The notes beneath the pieces were generated by a model. That model was given only the letters and a program-made list of their open reading frames with translations, ran no database searches and was not told the origin of the DNA. 64,000 bases of DNA from Bradyrhizobium sp. sGM-13. GTDB taxonomy: Bacteria; Pseudomonadota; Alphaproteobacteria; Rhizobiales; Xanthobacteraceae. A program made the position numbers and the translations under genes. Each line of letters opens with the position of its first letter. The stretch's first letter is position 1. Shown in pieces: positions 61,661 through 64,000 of this stretch. The stretch spans positions 1 through 64,000 of the forward strand of contig NZ_JAGWDK010000004.1 of the NCBI RefSeq assembly GCF_018398875.1, read 5' to 3'.

Positions 61661-62512
61661 ATGGCGATGCGCCTGCGCACCTTGCTCGGCGACCATCCCG
61701 GCACGACCGCGCTGAAGAATGGCTCGACCAGGTCGGATCTGGTCGCGTTCGATTTTGCGCAGTATTCGCCGACGAACAAAGGCTTCAAGCCGATGGTTCG
61801 CGAGGGGGCGTTCGACATCTCGGAGATGGCGATCGTCACCTATCTGATGGCGAAGTCCTTCGGCAAGCCGATGGTGCTGCTGCCTGATGTTGTGCTGGCG
61901 CGGTTTCAGCACGGGCATGCGCTTTACAATGCGAACGCGGGCAAGCTCGGGCCGCGCGACCTCAATGGCAAGCGGGTCGGCATCCGCTCCTTCACGACGA
62001 CCACCGGCGCATGGCTGCGCGGCATCCTTGCCAATGACTATGGTGTCGATCTCGATTCGATCGACTGGGTGACATTCGAGGACGCGCATGTCGCCGAATT
62101 CGTCGATACGACCAGGCGGGCGCCCGCGGGCAAGCAAATTGTCCAGATGCTGATCGACGGCGAACTCGATGCAGTGCTCGGCGAGAAATCGGATCATCCG
62201 GATTTGAAGCCGCTGTTTGCCGATGTCGCTGCTGAAGAGAAGGCTTGGTTTGGGAAGCACGGAGTAGTGCCGATCAACCACATGGTGGTGGTGAGCCGGA
62301 GATTGTCGGAGGAACATCCGGACGCTGTGCGGGAGGTGCATCGGCTGCTTGCCGAGTCCGCCGCGGTCTCGCCGGCAGCGCCGCGCTTCACCACGGATGA
62401 GATGCAGCGCTCACTAGAGCTGATTATCGGTTATTCAGCCCAGCAGAAGCTCATTCCACATGCGCTCAGCGCGGACGAACTGTTCGACGACGTGACGCGA
62501 GCGCTGCGCTAG
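61661..62512 (+). CDS. 4,5-dihydroxyphthalate decarboxylase-like protein (Pht5/NMT1-type fold)
   Basis: This 283-residue protein of the periplasmic-binding-protein fold group includes 4,5-dihydroxyphthalate decarboxylase. Features are EGAFDISEMAIVTYLMAKSFGKPMVLLPDVVLARFQHGHALYNANAG and GIRSFTTTTGAWLRGIL. It has no signal peptide, so a cytoplasmic enzyme role is more likely than transport. The ATG follows the aldolase stop by 1 bp with GGAGGA upstream. It could remove a carboxyl group early in the pathway, an inference from family and context. Confidence 0.75.
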   Translation: MAMRLRTLLGDHPGTTALKNGSTRSDLVAFDFAQYSPTNKGFKPMVREGAFDISEMAIVTYLMAKSFGKPMVLLPDVVLARFQHGHALYNANAGKLGPRDLNGKRVGIRSFTTTTGAWLRGILANDYGVDLDSIDWVTFEDAHVAEFVDTTRRAPAGKQIVQMLIDGELDAVLGEKSDHPDLKPLFADVAAEEKAWFGKHGVVPINHMVVVSRRLSEEHPDAVREVHRLLAESAAVSPAAPRFTTDEMQRSLELIIGYSAQQKLIPHALSADELFDDVTRALR

Positions 62513-62525
62513 GATGGAGACGACA

Positions 62526-63476
62526 ATGACCCCCGAGCCGATCTTCGATCTCGCCCATCTCGGCCACATGGAATTGTTGACGCCGAAGCCGGACGAGAGC
62601 CTGAAATTCTTCGTCGACGTCATGGGCATGACCGTCAGCGGCCAGAAGGGCGAATCGGTCTACCTGCGCGGCTGGGACGATTATGAGCGCTACTCGCTGA
62701 AGCTGACGGCCTCGAAAACTGCCGGAATGGAGCACATGGCGTTGCGCGCGCGCAGCCCGCAGGCGCTGGAGCGTCGCGTTGCCGCGCTGAAAGGCTCCGG
62801 CTTCGATATCGGCTGGATCGATGGCGATATGGGGCAGGGGCCGACGTTCCGCTGTCGCGATCCCGACGGCCATATCGTCGAGCTCTATTACGAGACCGAG
62901 TGGTATCAGGCGCCGCCCGAACTCAAGCCGGCGTTAAAGAACCAGGCGCAGCGCTTTCCGGCGCGTGGCGTCAATGTTCGCCGGCTCGATCACCTCAATT
63001 GCCTGGCCGTCGACATCAAGGCGAACAGGCTCTTCTTCGAGAACTATCTGGGCTTACGCCCCACCGAGCAGATCGTGCTGAACGACGGCACGGAAGCCGC
63101 GATGTGGATGACAATGTCGAACAAGAGCTACGACTTCGCCTATACCCGCGATCACTATGGCAAGGCTGGACGCTTCCATCACGTCACCTACGCGCTCGAC
63201 AGCCGCGAGGAGATTCTTCGCGCTGCCGACATTTTTTTGGAGAACGGCGTCCACATCGAGACCGGTCCGCACAAGCACGCGATCCAGCAGACCTTCTTCC
63301 TCTACGTCTACGAGCCCGGCGGCAACCGCGTCGAAGTCGCCAATGCTGGGGCCCGGCTCATTCTCGCGCCCGACTGGAAGCCGATTGTCTGGACCGAAGA
63401 GGAGCGCAAGAAGGGGCAGGCCTGGGGATTGAAGACGATCGAGTCGTTTCACACCCACGGCACGCCGCCGGTGTAA
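62526..63476 (+). CDS. Type I (VOC) extradiol ring-cleavage dioxygenase
   Basis: This 316-residue two-domain vicinal-oxygen-chelate dioxygenase of the catechol 2,3-dioxygenase type has metal-ligand His and Glu positions in RLDHLNCLAVDI, RFHHVTYAL and the late acidic VYEPGGNRVEVANAG; an additional C-terminal Tyr/His region includes SFHTHG. It cleaves a catechol next to the diol. ATG 62526 has GGAG about 7 bp upstream. It probably opens the ring in this cluster, in place of the LigAB-type enzyme common in protocatechuate 4,5-cleavage. Confidence 0.9.
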   Translation: MTPEPIFDLAHLGHMELLTPKPDESLKFFVDVMGMTVSGQKGESVYLRGWDDYERYSLKLTASKTAGMEHMALRARSPQALERRVAALKGSGFDIGWIDGDMGQGPTFRCRDPDGHIVELYYETEWYQAPPELKPALKNQAQRFPARGVNVRRLDHLNCLAVDIKANRLFFENYLGLRPTEQIVLNDGTEAAMWMTMSNKSYDFAYTRDHYGKAGRFHHVTYALDSREEILRAADIFLENGVHIETGPHKHAIQQTFFLYVYEPGGNRVEVANAGARLILAPDWKPIVWTEEERKKGQAWGLKTIESFHTHGTPPV

Positions 63477-63596
63477 GGCGACGTTTGCCCGCCATCGGCC
63501 AGCGGACGTTTAGAAATGGGGAAGATGACCGGCCTTGCGGCCGCGATGTTACGCACCATCTTGATGCGAACGTGCGAATGACGTCGTGGGTGGTCG

Positions 63597-64000
63597 ATGG
63601 CAGAGCTTGTGGATTTTTCCAGCGAGGCCTTTCTTCGTGATCCCCAGAAAGGCGTGGCCCTGTTGCGGTCATCCGGACCTGTCGTCGCGACAAAGTTTCC
63701 CATTCTGGGCCGGCTCTGGGTAACCACGACCTACGAGGCGACGGCGCGCGTGCTGAAGGACAGCCCGACCTTCACGCTGCGCAAGGAGGGTGGCTCGCTC
63801 GTCGGCTTGCCCTGGTGGATGCCGAAGATGATCGGGGTACTCGCCAACAACATGCTCACAATGGACGAGCCGGATCACACGCGGCTGCGCGACATCGTCG
63901 ACGAAGCGTTCCGTCGCCGAGCCGTCATGGACATGGAACCACACATCCGCGCCATCGCCGATCGCCTCGCCGATAAATTGTTTGCGGCGGGAAGCCCCGC
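63597..64000 (+). CDS. Cytochrome P450 (N-terminal part, cut by window edge)
   Basis: The frame starts at ATG 63597 after a GGGTGG stretch and continues to the window end. The opening FLRDPQKGVALLRSSGPVV and the helix-C block TMDEPDHTRLRDIVDEAFRRRAV are typical of bacterial P450s. The haem Cys and the rest lie outside. As the last visible gene of the aromatic cluster it could hydroxylate or demethylate the starting compound, which would feed the ring-cleavage enzymes. Confidence 0.82.
   Translation, partial: MAELVDFSSEAFLRDPQKGVALLRSSGPVVATKFPILGRLWVTTTYEATARVLKDSPTFTLRKEGGSLVGLPWWMPKMIGVLANNMLTMDEPDHTRLRDIVDEAFRRRAVMDMEPHIRAIADRLADKLFAAGSP

Overview
The window looks like chromosomal DNA of a GC-rich alphaproteobacterium of the Bradyrhizobium/Rhodopseudomonas type. 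The evidence is consistently GC-rich third positions, several Bug/TctC periplasmic binding proteins, an AcpXL very-long-chain fatty acid cluster for lipid A, a MASE1 kinase/FixJ-type regulator pair, and palindromic intergenic repeats of the kind common in this group. No rRNA, tRNA, CRISPR array or complete insertion sequence was recognised. The organism call is an inference from gene content.

Left part (1-14.7 kb). The window opens in the 3' end of an IS21-type istB gene. A TctCBA tricarboxylate transporter operon (minus strand) follows, then an NAD(P)-binding epimerase-like protein, a small Cys-rich protein and an exported amidohydrolase. Next is a complete acyl-CoA ligase plus LivGHM-binding protein-LivF operon (7.5-14.7 kb), suited to uptake and CoA activation of a carboxylic acid. 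A 390-residue protein of unknown function with a possible lysozyme-like motif follows LivF directly.

Middle part (15.9-40.9 kb). An N-acetylmuramoyl-L-alanine amidase and a DUF459 SGNH-like protein lacking its catalytic residues come first. Then comes a three-gene periplasmic oxidation operon: a PQQ alcohol dehydrogenase with the Asp-X-Asp lanthanide signature, a c-type cytochrome and a XoxJ-like binding protein. It is followed by an antiporter/universal-stress-protein/55-residue membrane protein group, the MASE1 kinase-FixJ pair, an orphan solute-binding protein divergent from a CHASE3-PAS-PAS kinase, and a run of single genes (class C serine hydrolase, cyclic-nucleotide-binding protein, L,D-transpeptidase, cyclase-family protein, vanadium-haloperoxidase-like protein, SGNH hydrolase, GNAT, rhodanese, aminotransferase, polyamine-type binding protein).

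Right part (41-64 kb). The AcpXL-FabZ-FabF2-FabF1-LpxXL cluster makes and transfers the very long acyl chain of lipid A. It is followed by a phenol-hydroxylase-type flavoprotein with a divergent MarR regulator and a palindromic operator, a ClpX-zinc-finger protein, an alpha/beta hydrolase, a repeat-rich gap, an AhpD-like protein, a HerA-type ATPase and an MFS transporter. From 56.4 kb to the right edge lies an aromatic-acid catabolic cluster: a frameshifted Bug gene divergent from a TetR regulator with a clear operator, then a LigI-like lactonase, a Bug protein, GalB, a 4-carboxy-4-hydroxy-2-oxoadipate aldolase, a Pht5-like protein, a VOC extradiol dioxygenase and a cytochrome P450 that runs off the edge. 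These genes fit a lower pathway ending in pyruvate and oxaloacetate. This cluster and the PQQ operon are the most promising parts of the window.
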